A program made the position numbers and the translations under genes. The notes under the pieces were generated by a model that made no database searches, was not told the origin of the DNA, and saw only the letters and a program-made list of their open reading frames with translations. 64,000 bases of DNA from Pseudomonas sp. ADAK13 (GTDB lineage: Bacteria > Pseudomonadota > Gammaproteobacteria > Pseudomonadales > Pseudomonadaceae): positions 3,224,001-3,288,000 of the forward strand of contig NZ_CP052860.1 of NCBI RefSeq assembly GCF_012935715.1, written 5' to 3'. Positions 36,178 through 46,230 of this stretch are shown here, piece after piece. Each line of letters starts with the position of its first letter. Position 1 is the first letter of the stretch.

Positions 36178-36491
36178 AGCCCGGCACTCAGCGGCGGCCG
36201 GCTGACCGGCGGCCGCTGCAACACTTTGTGGCTGTCCCCGTCGGTCATCACCGCCAATATCTCAATCGCGCTGTGCCCCTGCTCAATCGCAATCCCGAAC
36301 TGCACACTTTGCACCAGCCGTTTCAGCCGCTGCGGGTCGTTGCGTTGTTCGGCGCTGATCATGCGTTTGGCCACTACGCCGTCTTCGTCGGACAGGGTCA
36401 GCATGATGCTGCCGTCCAGCCGTTGGATGCTCAAGTTGACCCGGTATTTCGGGGCGAAGGTGTCGGTGATGATCTGAAAAGGATTGTCCAT
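36174..36491 (-). CDS. DUF3509 family small protein
   Basis: This 105-residue protein (MDNPFQIITDTFAPKYRVNLSIQRLDGSIMLTLSDEDGVVAKRMISAEQRNDPQRLKRLVQSVQF...) matches a Pseudomonas family of unknown function, predicted cytoplasmic and alpha/beta. AGGCGG lies nine bases before the ATG. It converges with psiE and overlaps it by four bases. Confidence 0.8.
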   Translation of the reverse strand: MDNPFQIITDTFAPKYRVNLSIQRLDGSIMLTLSDEDGVVAKRMISAEQRNDPQRLKRLVQSVQFGIAIEQGHSAIEILAVMTDGDSHKVLQRPPVSRPPLSAGL

Positions 36492-36797
36492 GGTGCGTTA
36501 CCGCCTGATAAGAACATGCAGTCATTGACGACCGGTGTCGGGATTAGTTCGCGTTTCCTGACCACCGGCCATTCTCTCGCTGAGGTTTTCACAAGGTCCG
36601 TTTTCCTCAGTAGCTGTACAGCAAGGGGCGTGCCGTACAAGCGTTCAGCATTGCCTTGAATTAACTGTGGGAGCTGGCTTGCCTGCGATTGCGGAGGATC
36701 AGCCGGCATTTATACCCACTGATCCACCGCCATCGCGGGCAAGCCCGGCTCCCACAGGGTGCGGCGTTCACTCAAGTCGTGGTGAGTGTGTCCTGTT
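36492..36797. other. Gap of 306 bases holding a REPIN
   Basis: About 175 bases carry the putative promoter of the DUF3509 gene, and the rest is mainly the REPIN at 36666-36756. No gene is seen. Confidence 0.6.
36666..36756. repeat. REPIN
   Basis: Inverted units tgtgggagctggcttgcctg / cggctcccaca around a spacer with gatcagccgg; the right arm differs from the left by several bases, so it is an older copy. Confidence 0.8.
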
Positions 36798-38093
36798 TCA
36801 GGGCATGACCGAAAAAACGATCGCAGACAGCGCAATCAAGCCGATCAATACCACAAACACGTTGGACACCTGGCCCGAGTACTGGCGTAAAGATGGCACT
36901 CGACGGATGGCGTACATCGGCATCAGGAACAACAGGCAGGCGATGATCGGCCCGCCCATGGTTTCGATCATGCCCAGGATGCTCGGGTTGAACGTGGCCA
37001 CGGCCCAGCAGGTGAGCACCATGAACAGTGCGGTGCAGCGCTCCAGCCACTTGGCCGACATGCTGCGGTTGCGCCCGCGCAGGGATTTGACGATCAGGCC
37101 CTGGAAGCCCTCGCTGGCGCCGATGTAGTGGCCCAGGAAGGATTTGGTGATGGCCACCAGCGCGATCAACGGTGCCGCGTAGGCAATCACCGGCGTTTGG
37201 AAATGGTTGGCCAGGTACGACAGGATCGAGATGTTCTGCGCCTTGGCTGCTGCCAGGTCAGCCGGCGACAGAGCCAGTACGCAGCTGAAGCAGAAGAACA
37301 TCACCGTCAGCACCATCATGCTGTGGGCCATGGCCAGGATGCCGCTGCTTTTGCGCTCGGCCTGCGGGCCGTACACGCGTTTTTGATCGACGGCGAAGGC
37401 GGAGATGATCGGCGAGTGGTTGAAGGAAAACACCATCACCGGGATCGCCAGCCACAAGGTCTTGAAGAACACCGGCAGGGGCATGCCTTCGCTGGCGGAG
37501 GCGAAGAAGGCGCCGTTCCAGTTGGGGATCAGGCTTACCGCCAACAGCAGCAGGGCGGCGACGAACGGGTACACCAGCACGCTCATGGCCTTGACGATCA
37601 CGCCCTGGCCGCAGCGCACGATGGCCATCAGGCCGAGGATCAGCACCAGCGACAAGATCGCCCGGGGCGGCGCTGCCATGTGCAGTTGGTGTTCCATGAA
37701 GCTGGTCAGGGTGTTGGTCAGCGCCACGCTGTACACCAGCAAAATCGGGAAGATCGCGAAGAAGTACAGCAAGGTGATCAGCTTGCCGGCGCCGATGCCG
37801 AAATGTTCTTCCACTACATCGGTGATGTCGCCGGATTTGCCCGACAACACAAAGCGCGTCAGCCCACGGTGGGCGAAGAAGGTCATCGGGAAGGCCAGCA
37901 ACGCCAGCACGATCAACGGCCAGAAGCCGCCGACGCCGGCGTTGATCGGCAGGAACAAGGTGCCGGCACCGATGGCGGTGCCGTAGAGGCCCAGCATCCA
38001 GGTGGTGTCGTGTTTGTTCCAGCCGGTTGTTACGGTGGTCGTGGTCAGGTCTACAGCGGGATTTTCGGCAGCAGGTGTACGTACATCGGTCAT
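36798..38093 (-). CDS. sdaC: Serine/threonine transporter, HAAAP family
   Basis: This 431-residue inner-membrane permease has about eleven spans and the SdaC pattern HDTTWMLGLYGTAIGAGTLFLPINAGVGGFWP and FSFNHSPIISAFAVDQKRVYG. It imports L-serine with protons. It lies 60 bases downstream of sdaA on the same strand, so uptake and deamination are coupled. The ATG at 38093 with GAGG is preferred to a GTG at 38129. Confidence 0.92.
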   Translation of the reverse strand: MTDVRTPAAENPAVDLTTTTVTTGWNKHDTTWMLGLYGTAIGAGTLFLPINAGVGGFWPLIVLALLAFPMTFFAHRGLTRFVLSGKSGDITDVVEEHFGIGAGKLITLLYFFAIFPILLVYSVALTNTLTSFMEHQLHMAAPPRAILSLVLILGLMAIVRCGQGVIVKAMSVLVYPFVAALLLLAVSLIPNWNGAFFASASEGMPLPVFFKTLWLAIPVMVFSFNHSPIISAFAVDQKRVYGPQAERKSSGILAMAHSMMVLTVMFFCFSCVLALSPADLAAAKAQNISILSYLANHFQTPVIAYAAPLIALVAITKSFLGHYIGASEGFQGLIVKSLRGRNRSMSAKWLERCTALFMVLTCWAVATFNPSILGMIETMGGPIIACLLFLMPMYAIRRVPSLRQYSGQVSNVFVVLIGLIALSAIVFSVMP

Positions 38094-38153
38094 CGTTATT
38101 GCCTCGTTATTATTTTTGCGCGGGCTCACGTTGGGACGGTCAGGGAATGCTCC

Positions 38154-39530
38154 TCAGCATTCCACCCAGCTAACGGCCAGGCCGCCCCGTGAAGTTTCTT
38201 TGTATTTGTCGTGCATGTCGGCGCCGGTGTCGCGCATGGTGCGGATCACCCGGTCCAGGGAGATGAAGTGTTTGCCGTCGCCGCGCAGGGCCATTTGCGT
38301 GGCGTTGATTGCCTTGACCGCCGCGATGGCATTGCGCTCGATGCACGGCACCTGAACCAGCCCGCCGACCGGGTCGCAGGTCAGGCCCAGGTTATGCTCC
38401 AGTCCGATTTCGGCGGCGTTTTCCAGTTGCTCCGGGGTCGCACCCAGCACGTCGGCCAGGCCCGCAGCAGCCATGGCGCAGGCGGAACCGACTTCGCCCT
38501 GGCAGCCGACTTCGGCGCCGGAGATCGAGGCGTTTTTCTTGCAGAGGATGCCGACGGCGGCGGCAGCCAGGAAGAAATTCACTACGTCATCGTCGGACGC
38601 GTCCGGGTTGAACTTCATGTAGTAGTGCAACACCGCCGGGATGATCCCCGCCGCGCCATTGGTAGGTGCGGTGACCATGCGCCCGCCGGCCGCGTTTTCT
38701 TCGTTGACGGCGAGGGCGAACAGGTTGACCCATTCCATGGCCGACAAGGTTGAAGTGATGACGTTGGGTTTGCCGATTTCCAACAGGCTGCGGTGCAATT
38801 TCGCCGCGCGCCGTGGCACATCCAGGCCGCCGGGCAGGATGCCTTCGTGGCGCAGGCCTTGTTCGACGCATTCACGCATCACCGACCAGATATGCAGCAG
38901 GCCGTTACGGATCTCGGCATCGCTGCGCCAAGCCCGCTCGTTGGCCATCATCAATTCGGAAACCCGCAGGCCGTGTTTGTTGCACAAGGCCAGCAGTTCG
39001 ACGGCGCTGGAGAAGTCGTAGGGCAATTGCACTTCGCTGGTAGGCGCAATGCCGGATTCAGCTTCCGCCGCTTCGATGATGAACCCGCCGCCCACCGAGT
39101 AGTACGTCTGTTCGCTCAACAGGCCGTTTTTGCCGTAGGCGTGCAGGGACATGGCGTTGGGGTGGTAGGGCAGGCTTTCGTCCAGCAGCAGGAGGTCGTG
39201 TTGCCAGTTGAAGGCAATCGAGTGGCGGCCGGCGAGCAGCAATTGGCCGGACTCGCGAAGTTGATGGATGCGTGGGCCGATGCTGGTGGGGTCGATGCTG
39301 TCTGGCCATTCGCCCATCAGGCCCATTACGCAGGCGCGGTCGGTGGCATGGCCGACGCCGGTGGCGGACAGCGAGCCGTACAAACGCACTTCGACGCGAC
39401 GGGTTTCGTCGAGCAATTGCTGGTCGGTCAGCGCCTGGACGAAGGTCGCCGCCGCCCGCATTGGGCCGACGGTATGGGAGCTGGAAGGACCAATGCCCAC
39501 CTTGAATAGATCGAAAACACTGATAGCCAT
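38154..39530 (-). CDS. sdaA: L-serine ammonia-lyase (iron-sulfur)
   Basis: This 458-residue enzyme deaminates L-serine to pyruvate using an oxygen-sensitive 4Fe-4S cluster. The N-terminal domain has [16 protein letters not shown], and the catalytic domain has the cluster Cys in [21 protein letters not shown] (about 340-350) and [27 protein letters not shown]. It forms a two-gene operon with sdaC and is divergent from a LysR gene that probably senses serine. Confidence 0.95.
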   Translation of the reverse strand: MAISVFDLFKVGIGPSSSHTVGPMRAAATFVQALTDQQLLDETRRVEVRLYGSLSATGVGHATDRACVMGLMGEWPDSIDPTSIGPRIHQLRESGQLLLAGRHSIAFNWQHDLLLLDESLPYHPNAMSLHAYGKNGLLSEQTYYSVGGGFIIEAAEAESGIAPTSEVQLPYDFSSAVELLALCNKHGLRVSELMMANERAWRSDAEIRNGLLHIWSVMRECVEQGLRHEGILPGGLDVPRRAAKLHRSLLEIGKPNVITSTLSAMEWVNLFALAVNEENAAGGRMVTAPTNGAAGIIPAVLHYYMKFNPDASDDDVVNFFLAAAAVGILCKKNASISGAEVGCQGEVGSACAMAAAGLADVLGATPEQLENAAEIGLEHNLGLTCDPVGGLVQVPCIERNAIAAVKAINATQMALRGDGKHFISLDRVIRTMRDTGADMHDKYKETSRGGLAVSWVEC

Positions 39531-39667
39531 GCTAAACCCTTACAAGCAATGGAGTAGGAATCGCTGCCATCTTTTGTAGGACAAGCGGAATTGGCGCGAT
39601 ACTGAGCCTCTGGATCGGCACTGACCAACGAATTATCCTAAGACACCCTTTAGCAGGACTAAACCCT

Positions 39668-40615
39668 ATGGCTCGCCCGCTTCATGGCCAGACTTACGTC
39701 TGGTTGCACGTTTTTTCCTGCGCCGCGCGGCATTTGTCGTTCACCCGCTGCGCCGAAGAACTGCACATCACCCCGGGCGCGGTCAGCCAGCAAATCCGCC
39801 AGTTGGAAGAGCGTTTGGGCTTCCGGCTGTTCCACCGACGCGCACGCGGGGTTGAGCTGAGTGCAGAGGGCCAGCGGCTGGCGATCACCGTGGGCGAGGC
39901 CTATGGCAGCATCGATGCCGAGTTGCAGCGGCTGGATGCGGGGATGATCAGCGGTACGTTGCGCCTGCGCTCGATTCCGTCGTTTCTCGGCAAATGGCTG
40001 ACCCCGCGCCTGCCGCGTTTGCAGCAGCGCTTCCCGGATATTCAACTGCGCATGGTGGCCGAAGACAGCAGCATCGCCCTGCACGAGGGCGACTTCGACC
40101 TGGCCATCGACCTGAACGACGGCAGCTACCCCGGGTTGTTATCCACAGCCCTGTTGGACGAGCAGATCTTCCCGGTGTGCGCACCCAGCCTGTTGCGCGG
40201 GAGACCGCCGCTGCATGGCCCCGCTGACCTGGTGCATTTCCCGCTGTTGCACGACATTACCGCCTGGCGTGGGAGTTATGAGTACGCAGAGTGGGAGTTT
40301 TACCTGAATGCCATCGGCTACGACGCTGCCGACGTGCGGCGCGGGCATACCTTCAACCGTAACCACCTGACCATCGAAGCGGCGATTGCCGGCATGGGTG
40401 TGGCGATTGCCCGGCGCACCTTGCTCAATGACGAACTGGAGCGTGGCACGTTGATCGTGCCGTTCGGCCTGGCGGTGCCTAATCACAAACGGTATGTGCT
40501 GCTGTATGCGCCGGGCGCGCTGAGCCATCCGGGCGTGCGGGCGGTGCATGACTGGCTGGTGGAGGAAGCCGGGATTTTTCGCGGATTGCACCCGTTGGGA
40601 GAGGGGCAATTGTAA
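39668..40615 (+). CDS. LysR-family regulator of sdaA-sdaC (GcvA/DsdC-like)
   Basis: This 315-residue LysR protein has a clear helix-turn-helix (LSFTRCAEELHITPGAVSQQIRQLEERLGFRLF, about 23-56) and an effector domain. It is divergent from sdaA with 137 bases between starts, so it most likely controls serine catabolism. DsdC (D-serine) and GcvA (glycine) are the nearest well-known relatives by motif. The effector, serine or glycine, is inferred. Confidence 0.88.
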   Translation: MARPLHGQTYVWLHVFSCAARHLSFTRCAEELHITPGAVSQQIRQLEERLGFRLFHRRARGVELSAEGQRLAITVGEAYGSIDAELQRLDAGMISGTLRLRSIPSFLGKWLTPRLPRLQQRFPDIQLRMVAEDSSIALHEGDFDLAIDLNDGSYPGLLSTALLDEQIFPVCAPSLLRGRPPLHGPADLVHFPLLHDITAWRGSYEYAEWEFYLNAIGYDAADVRRGHTFNRNHLTIEAAIAGMGVAIARRTLLNDELERGTLIVPFGLAVPNHKRYVLLYAPGALSHPGVRAVHDWLVEEAGIFRGLHPLGEGQL

Positions 40616-40826
40616 GGAAGTTGGCGGTAAGAAGATGTAACCAACTCCCCACCCTAACAGCGTTTTTGGTTGTAGTCAGGGTTAATTTGTAATGTGGGAT
40701 TTATCTTTGCAAAGGGCTTGAAATGTTCCTCTGTCTGCTCAATTGTGTAATCAGGAGGTCATGGTTTTCACCCATCCGGTGAAGCAGGAATGGCCTTCCG
40801 CGAGCTAGCTGAAATAAGGGAAAACT

Positions 40827-41237
40827 ATGCAAATCCAAGTCAATAGCGATAACCATATTGAAAGCAGCATCCGACTGGAGGAGTGGGTACGTACCACCAT
40901 TGAGAGCACGCTCGAACGTTATGAAGAAGATCTGACCCGCGTCGAGGTTTATCTGCGGGACGAAAACGGTGACAAGCCCGGTCCACATGATCTGAGTTGC
41001 CGACTGGAAGCACGGCCAAAAGGCCATCAACCGATTTCGGTCCTCCATAAAGCCGATACGCTGGAACAGGCGATCGATGGTGCGGCCACCAAGCTGGAGC
41101 ATGCGCTGGAGCATCTGTACGGCAAACTGCGCGGCAAACCACGCGCCGCGGGTCAAAGCCTGCCCAATACCAAGGCTGACGAGGCCGAGCTTGAAGAGGA
41201 ATTCCTGGAAAACGAACAGGCTGCGCTTAACGGCTGA
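40827..41237 (+). CDS. HPF/RaiA family ribosome-associated protein
   Basis: The 136-residue protein has the HPF/RaiA fold (residues 1-105: MQIQVNSDNHIESSIRLEEWVRTTIESTLERYEEDLTRVEVYLRDENG...) and a charged tail (ADEAELEEEFLENE). Family members bind the decoding centre and idle ribosomes in stationary phase or stress. It is not next to rpoN, so it is a second, non-canonical copy. A bidirectional terminator follows 27 bases after its stop. Confidence 0.88.
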   Translation: MQIQVNSDNHIESSIRLEEWVRTTIESTLERYEEDLTRVEVYLRDENGDKPGPHDLSCRLEARPKGHQPISVLHKADTLEQAIDGAATKLEHALEHLYGKLRGKPRAAGQSLPNTKADEAELEEEFLENEQAALNG

Positions 41238-41263
41238 TAGCTGATACTTTTTCAACCCCACTG

Positions 41264-41296
41264 AAAACGGGCCTGCAGATGCAGGCCCGTTTTTTT
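41264..41296. terminator. Bidirectional terminator between the HPF-like gene and the DHA2 gene
   Basis: A 13-base-pair stem (aaaacgggcctgc / gcaggcccgtttt) with a 4-base loop is followed by T on the plus strand and preceded by A, so it can end both convergent genes. Confidence 0.85.
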
Positions 41297-41308
41297 ATGC
41301 GCAAAAGG

Positions 41309-42817
41309 TCAGCGCGAGCTGCGTCGGAAAAAGCTGCGGCTCAAGACCGCCAGTGCGCACGCACCCAAACCGGCGTACACCATGGCCCAACCGGCACCGT
41401 TGCGCAGCGCGGCCTGGGCGATCACCTGGCCCTGGGGCAACACCTCCAGCTTGCCGGCGGCGATGTCCTGGCTGAGGGTGGCCAGTTGTGCGGTGTCGGG
41501 CAATGCGCCCGCCAGGTAATGAGCGATCCCGAGGATCAATACCAATCCCATCAATGCGATATTGAGCGCCAGGGTGATCAGCCGCGCACTGAAGTCGATG
41601 CCCGAGGCCATGCCCGCGCGGTCGGACGACACCGAGCCGGTGGTGGTGTTGGTGGTGGGCGAGTTGGTCAGCGCCAAGCCGCTGCCAGCAATCCCACAGG
41701 CGATCAGGATCAATACCACACTGGGCTGGTCGCTATGGTTGATCGCGGCCATGGCCATAAACCCCACGCCCATCAAGCCCAGGCCCAACGGGATGATGCG
41801 TTCGGCGCCGTAGCGCAGGGCCAGGCGTTCGGCCAGCGGCGGTACCACCAGCGTGGGTAGGGTGTAGGCGAGCAGGGCGAGCCCGGTGAGCATTGTGTCG
41901 TAACCCAGGCCGGCCTGGAAATACAGTGGCAGGTAGATCATGAAGGGCCAGAAGCTGAAGTTCATGCCGATCGAGCCCATCAGAGCGCCGTTGAAGTGCG
42001 GGATGCGAAACACCGAGAAGTCGAACATTGGGTGCGGGCTGCGCCGCTCAATCACCACGAACAACAGCAAGCCAGCCACCGACAGTCCGGCCCAACCCAG
42101 CATGGCCGGTGTGGCAAAGCCGCTCGCGGTGCCTTGGGTGATGAAGTAGACCAGGGCAAACACCGCCAGGGTCAGGGTGGTCATGCCGGCGATGTCGAGG
42201 CGATGGGACGCTGGGTCACGGGATTCCTGCACGCTGATGCGCAGCAAGGCCAGGGTGACCAACGTGAGCGGCACATGCACCAGGAACACCCAGCGCCAAT
42301 CCGCGACGGCCAGAATCAACGCGCCCACCATCGGCCCGAAACCCAGGCCCACACCGGCGATCACGCCCCACACCGCAAACGCCCGTGCCCGCGCCGCCGG
42401 CTCGCTGAACTGGTGTGACAGGATCGCGAACTGGCAGATCATCATGGCCCCGGCACCCACGCCCTGGACAAAACGCGCCGCAATCAGCGTGGAGGCGTCG
42501 TTGGCCAGCCCGCAGGCCAGCGACGCCAGCCCGAATACCCACAGGCACAGCACCAGCATGCGTCGGCGGCCAAAACGATCGGCCAATGTGCCGGCGGCCA
42601 TCAGCACGCTGGTGCAGGCCAGGGTGTAGGCGTTCATGATCCATTGGGCGTCCTGGAAGCCGGTGCCCAATTGCTGTTCAAGGGTGGGCAGGATGACCGG
42701 CACGCTGGAAATCTCCAGCCCGAACATCAGCGCCACCAGGCACACGGCGGTGAGCGCGAGGCCGTCCCTGGCGGTACGCGGCGGGCTGATGGCGGATACA
42801 ACGGCGTCGGATGGCAT
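41309..42817 (-). CDS. MFS efflux transporter, DHA2 (EmrB/QacA) family
   Basis: This 502-residue protein has fourteen spans, the DHA2 layout. Visible motifs are DAQWIMNAYTLACTSVLMAAGTLADRFGRRRM (motif A), ARFVQGVGAGAMM and GPMVGALILAVADWRWVFLVHVP. Such pumps expel drugs and antiseptics using the proton gradient. AAGGAAGAGG precedes the ATG. A LysR gene is divergent and likely controls it. Substrates are unknown. Confidence 0.92.
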   Translation of the reverse strand: MPSDAVVSAISPPRTARDGLALTAVCLVALMFGLEISSVPVILPTLEQQLGTGFQDAQWIMNAYTLACTSVLMAAGTLADRFGRRRMLVLCLWVFGLASLACGLANDASTLIAARFVQGVGAGAMMICQFAILSHQFSEPAARARAFAVWGVIAGVGLGFGPMVGALILAVADWRWVFLVHVPLTLVTLALLRISVQESRDPASHRLDIAGMTTLTLAVFALVYFITQGTASGFATPAMLGWAGLSVAGLLLFVVIERRSPHPMFDFSVFRIPHFNGALMGSIGMNFSFWPFMIYLPLYFQAGLGYDTMLTGLALLAYTLPTLVVPPLAERLALRYGAERIIPLGLGLMGVGFMAMAAINHSDQPSVVLILIACGIAGSGLALTNSPTTNTTTGSVSSDRAGMASGIDFSARLITLALNIALMGLVLILGIAHYLAGALPDTAQLATLSQDIAAGKLEVLPQGQVIAQAALRNGAGWAMVYAGLGACALAVLSRSFFRRSSR

Positions 42818-42921
42818 GGCCTCTTCCTTTCGATGGGGGAAGGTGTCATTTTTACGGGAATAGGATTCTTTATTGGCGATACTTCTTCCTGTAATAAGGG
42901 AATTAAGGGCGACAAACTACG

Positions 42922-43794
42922 ATGGCTACCCCGCGCTTTGATGGTGTTGAACTGTTTTTGCAGATCGTCGAAAGCGGCAATCTGACGGAGGCCGCCGAAC
43001 GGCTGAACCTCACGCGCTCGGCGGTGGGCAAGGGCCTGGCTCGCCTGGAGGCGCGGCTGGGCACGTCTTTATTGCAACGCTCGACCCGGCGCCAGCGTTT
43101 GACCGAAGACGGGCAGGCCTATTACGAGCATTGCCTGCGTGCGCTGGCCGAGCTGGAAGCCGCCGAATCCGTGCTGGAAAGCGGCCGCCAGCAACCCCGT
43201 GGACGGTTGCGTGCGAGCTTGCCGCTGGCGTTCGGTCACCATTATGCGGCGCCGGCGTTGTGGGGGCTGATGGACCGTTTTCCGCAGTTGGAGATCGAGA
43301 TTTCCTTCTCCGACCGGCTGATCGACCTGGCCCAGGAAGGCTTCGACCTGGCGGTACGCATCGGCGCGTTGCCCGACACCGACCGCCTGAGCGCCCGCCG
43401 CCTGGGCGAACAGGCGATTGCCCTTGCGGCGTCACCCGCGTACTTGCAGCGCACACCCAGAATCGACTCCATCGACGACCTGGCCGGGCACCGGGGCATT
43501 GCCTATCGCAGCAATGCCTCGCACCGGGAGCGGGTGGCCTCGCCGTTGATCCTCGATGACCTGCAGGCCGTGGCCGATGCCGCCATTGCCGGGGTCGGCC
43601 TGGCCTGGTTGCCCAGTTGGCTGATCGCCCACTACGTGTTGCGCGGGCAACTGCAGGCGGTACTGCCGGGCCACCGCGAGCAGCCGATGCCGATCCATGT
43701 CATCTGGCCCACGGCGACGCACATGCCGGCCAAGACCCGCTGTGCCATCGACGCGTTGGTGGCCGGCACACCGTCGTGCCTGGCGGGCAGTTGA
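42922..43794 (+). CDS. LysR-family regulator divergent from the efflux gene
   Basis: This 290-residue LysR protein has a helix-turn-helix at about 15-48 (GNLTEAAERLNLTRSAVGKGLARLEARLGTSLLQRSTR) and an effector domain. The 104-base gap to the DHA2 start is the expected operator region. Its stop codon is immediately followed by the stop of fecA on the other strand, with no gap. The effector is unknown. Confidence 0.9.
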   Translation: MATPRFDGVELFLQIVESGNLTEAAERLNLTRSAVGKGLARLEARLGTSLLQRSTRRQRLTEDGQAYYEHCLRALAELEAAESVLESGRQQPRGRLRASLPLAFGHHYAAPALWGLMDRFPQLEIEISFSDRLIDLAQEGFDLAVRIGALPDTDRLSARRLGEQAIALAASPAYLQRTPRIDSIDDLAGHRGIAYRSNASHRERVASPLILDDLQAVADAAIAGVGLAWLPSWLIAHYVLRGQLQAVLPGHREQPMPIHVIWPTATHMPAKTRCAIDALVAGTPSCLAGS

Positions 43795-46140
43795 TCAGAA
43801 CGCGATGGACGTCTGCAGATACAGCGTGCGCGGCTCACCGACGTATTTGCCCTTGTTGTTGTCGTCAAACGAGCGGGTGTAGTACTGCTTGTTGAAGATG
43901 TTTTTCACACCGACCGCCACGTTCAAGTCCGACAGCTGCGGGCCAAAGTCGTACGCCGCGCGGCTGCTGAACAGCATGTAGCCAGGGATGCGTCCGGTGC
44001 TGCCATCGGCACTTTCCGCTTCAGTGTTGGCGTTGTCGGCGAACTGGCTGCTCTGGTAGCTGCTGTCCACATTCAACTTCCAGCGACCTTCGGTGTAACC
44101 CACGCCCAGCGTGCCTTTGTGCCTGGAAGAGAAGGGCACGCGGTTGCCTTTGTTCGGGCCGTCTTCGCGGATGGTGGCGTCGACGTAGGCGTAGGTGGCG
44201 TACACATCAAAACCGGCGAGCGCGGGGCTCAAGCCGTCGAGGGCATAATTGATGCTGGACTCGATGCCCTGGTGACGGGTCTCGCCACGGGCGATCACGG
44301 TGTCGTTGGTCTGGTTGCTGTCGTACTGGTTGTCGAAGTTGATCAGGAATGCGCCGATTTCCGCGCGCAAGGTGCCGTTGTCATAGCGCGTGCCGAGTTC
44401 CCAGGTACGGGCCTTTTCCGGCTTCACTTCGCCGCTGGTCACGCGGTTGGGCATCTGGCTGTACTGCACGCTGCCGAACGAACCTTCGGTATTGGCGTAG
44501 AGGTTCCAGTCATCGGTCAGGTGGTAGAGCACGTTCAACGCCGGCAGGGCAGTGTTGTAGTCACCCTTGTATTTGACGTTGCTGAGGTTGTTGGTCTGCT
44601 GGGACTCGATCATCTCGTAGCGGATGCCCGGGGTGATGGTCCACTTGCCGATATCAATCCGGTCGTCGACGAAGAATGCGTTGGCTTCGGTGCTGCCCCG
44701 GGTGTCGCGGTCGTTGCGGCTGTCGGTGGTGGGCAGTTGCTGGTTGGCGGCAATCGGCGTGCGGTAGCGCAGTTCGTGGCCGGCTTCGTTGATGTAGCGG
44801 TAGCCCACGCCCACTTCGTGGCTGGTTGGGCCGAGGTCGAAGCCTTGGGCAAAGCGGGTTTCGAGGCCGCGTACCCAATACTCGCGGGGCGACAGGGAGA
44901 GGAAGCTGCCCTGGTCCAGGTAACCACTGCGCAGGGTGGTGGTGAAGAAGCTGTTGACGGTGAATTCCCGGCGGTCTTCCTGGTAGCGATAGCCCGCGTT
45001 GAACATCGTGCGGCGGCCCCAGAACTGGTCGTAGGGGCGGGTGGACTGATACGGGTCGGCCTTGTAGGCCGCGGTGCTCAAACCACCGGGCATATCGGCC
45101 TTGCCTTCGTAGTACTGCGCCATGGCGTTGAAGCTGTTGGCGTCGTCCAGCTGGTATTTGCCCTTGAGGATCAGGTCGTCGATGCGGGTGTCGCTGTTTT
45201 CGCGCCAGTCACCGCCACGGGTGCCGGAATACAGGATCGCGCCGCCCAGGCCGTTGTCTGCCGTGCCGCCGGCCAGCAGGTTGCCGGTGGTTTTGAAGCC
45301 GTCGTGGCTGGAAGACGGGCTGGTTTCGGTCTGCAGGCCACCTTTCACCGTCGGCGCATCGGGAATCGCGCGGGTGACGAAGTTGACGATGCCGCCGACG
45401 TTCTGTGGGCCATAACGCACGGCGCCGCCGCCGCGCACCACGTCCACCGCGTCCATGTTGCCCATGCTGATGGGCGCGAACGACAACTGTGGCTGGCCAT
45501 ACGGCGCGAACGGCACCGGGATGCCGTCCATCAAGACCGTGGAGCGCGAGGCCAGGCGAGGATTGAGCCCGCGAATGCCGAAGTTCAGCGCCATGTCGTG
45601 GCTGCCGGTGCCGTTGTTTTCCGGGGCGTTGACCCCGGGAATGCGGTTGAGCACGTCGCGGGCCTGGGTGGCGCCCTGGCGTTCGAATTCTTCGCGGCGG
45701 ATCACGTCCCGTGCGCCCGGGTGTTCGAAGACGTTGGTTTGTGCCGCATCTCCCAGCCAGTCACCCACCACGTTGGAGGTGCCCAGCTCAAGGGTGGCCG
45801 GGGCATTGGCCGGTTGCAGACTGAAGGCATTGTTGCCCTCGGCGCGGGCTTGCAGGCCGCTGCCTTTGAGCAAGGCGTTCAAGCCTTCCTCGGCGGTGTA
45901 GTTGCCCGACAGGCCGTGGCTTTGCACACCGGCCGTCACGTCCGAGCCAAACGAAATCAGTACGCCGGCTTCCCGGCCAAATTGATTCAATGCCGCTTCC
46001 AGCGACGTGGGGGCGATGCGGTAGGGCTTGGCATCAGCCGCCATCACGTAGGGCACGGCGCTGAAACTGAGGCTGGCCCCCAGCAACAAGTGGCGCAGGG
46101 TGCGGGCGAGGGGCGTCAGGCGGGTCGGTTGCTGGGGCAT
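43795..46140 (-). CDS. fecA: FecA-like TonB-dependent receptor with signalling (STN) domain
   Basis: This 781-residue outer-membrane receptor has a signal peptide (about 1-34, SLSFSAVPYVMA), an STN signalling domain (about 38-110: YRIAPTSLEAALNQFGREAGVLISFGSDVTAG...), a plug (about 130-240) and a 22-strand barrel ending in QTSIAF. It resembles Pseudomonas FecA-type siderophore or ferric citrate receptors. The STN domain signals through FecR to FecI, both encoded upstream. ATG at 46140 has AGGA nine bases before it; a GTG at 46191 is the alternative. Confidence 0.9.
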   Translation of the reverse strand: MPQQPTRLTPLARTLRHLLLGASLSFSAVPYVMAADAKPYRIAPTSLEAALNQFGREAGVLISFGSDVTAGVQSHGLSGNYTAEEGLNALLKGSGLQARAEGNNAFSLQPANAPATLELGTSNVVGDWLGDAAQTNVFEHPGARDVIRREEFERQGATQARDVLNRIPGVNAPENNGTGSHDMALNFGIRGLNPRLASRSTVLMDGIPVPFAPYGQPQLSFAPISMGNMDAVDVVRGGGAVRYGPQNVGGIVNFVTRAIPDAPTVKGGLQTETSPSSSHDGFKTTGNLLAGGTADNGLGGAILYSGTRGGDWRENSDTRIDDLILKGKYQLDDANSFNAMAQYYEGKADMPGGLSTAAYKADPYQSTRPYDQFWGRRTMFNAGYRYQEDRREFTVNSFFTTTLRSGYLDQGSFLSLSPREYWVRGLETRFAQGFDLGPTSHEVGVGYRYINEAGHELRYRTPIAANQQLPTTDSRNDRDTRGSTEANAFFVDDRIDIGKWTITPGIRYEMIESQQTNNLSNVKYKGDYNTALPALNVLYHLTDDWNLYANTEGSFGSVQYSQMPNRVTSGEVKPEKARTWELGTRYDNGTLRAEIGAFLINFDNQYDSNQTNDTVIARGETRHQGIESSINYALDGLSPALAGFDVYATYAYVDATIREDGPNKGNRVPFSSRHKGTLGVGYTEGRWKLNVDSSYQSSQFADNANTEAESADGSTGRIPGYMLFSSRAAYDFGPQLSDLNVAVGVKNIFNKQYYTRSFDDNNKGKYVGEPRTLYLQTSIAF

Positions 46141-46230
46141 GAAGTGCGGTCCTGAGAAGGAAGGATCAAGGGGGCTTTCCTTCTCTGTCACGCGAGGGCT
46201 GGAAAACGGCTCACGGGTTTTGAAAATAAT

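Noticed and set aside
36615..36639. TGTACA and CGTACA in the gap upstream of the DUF3509 gene, resembling a PplR binding site.
   Set aside because: The spacer is 13 rather than 12 bases, the second copy has a mismatch, and the site is far from the LitR-type regulator.
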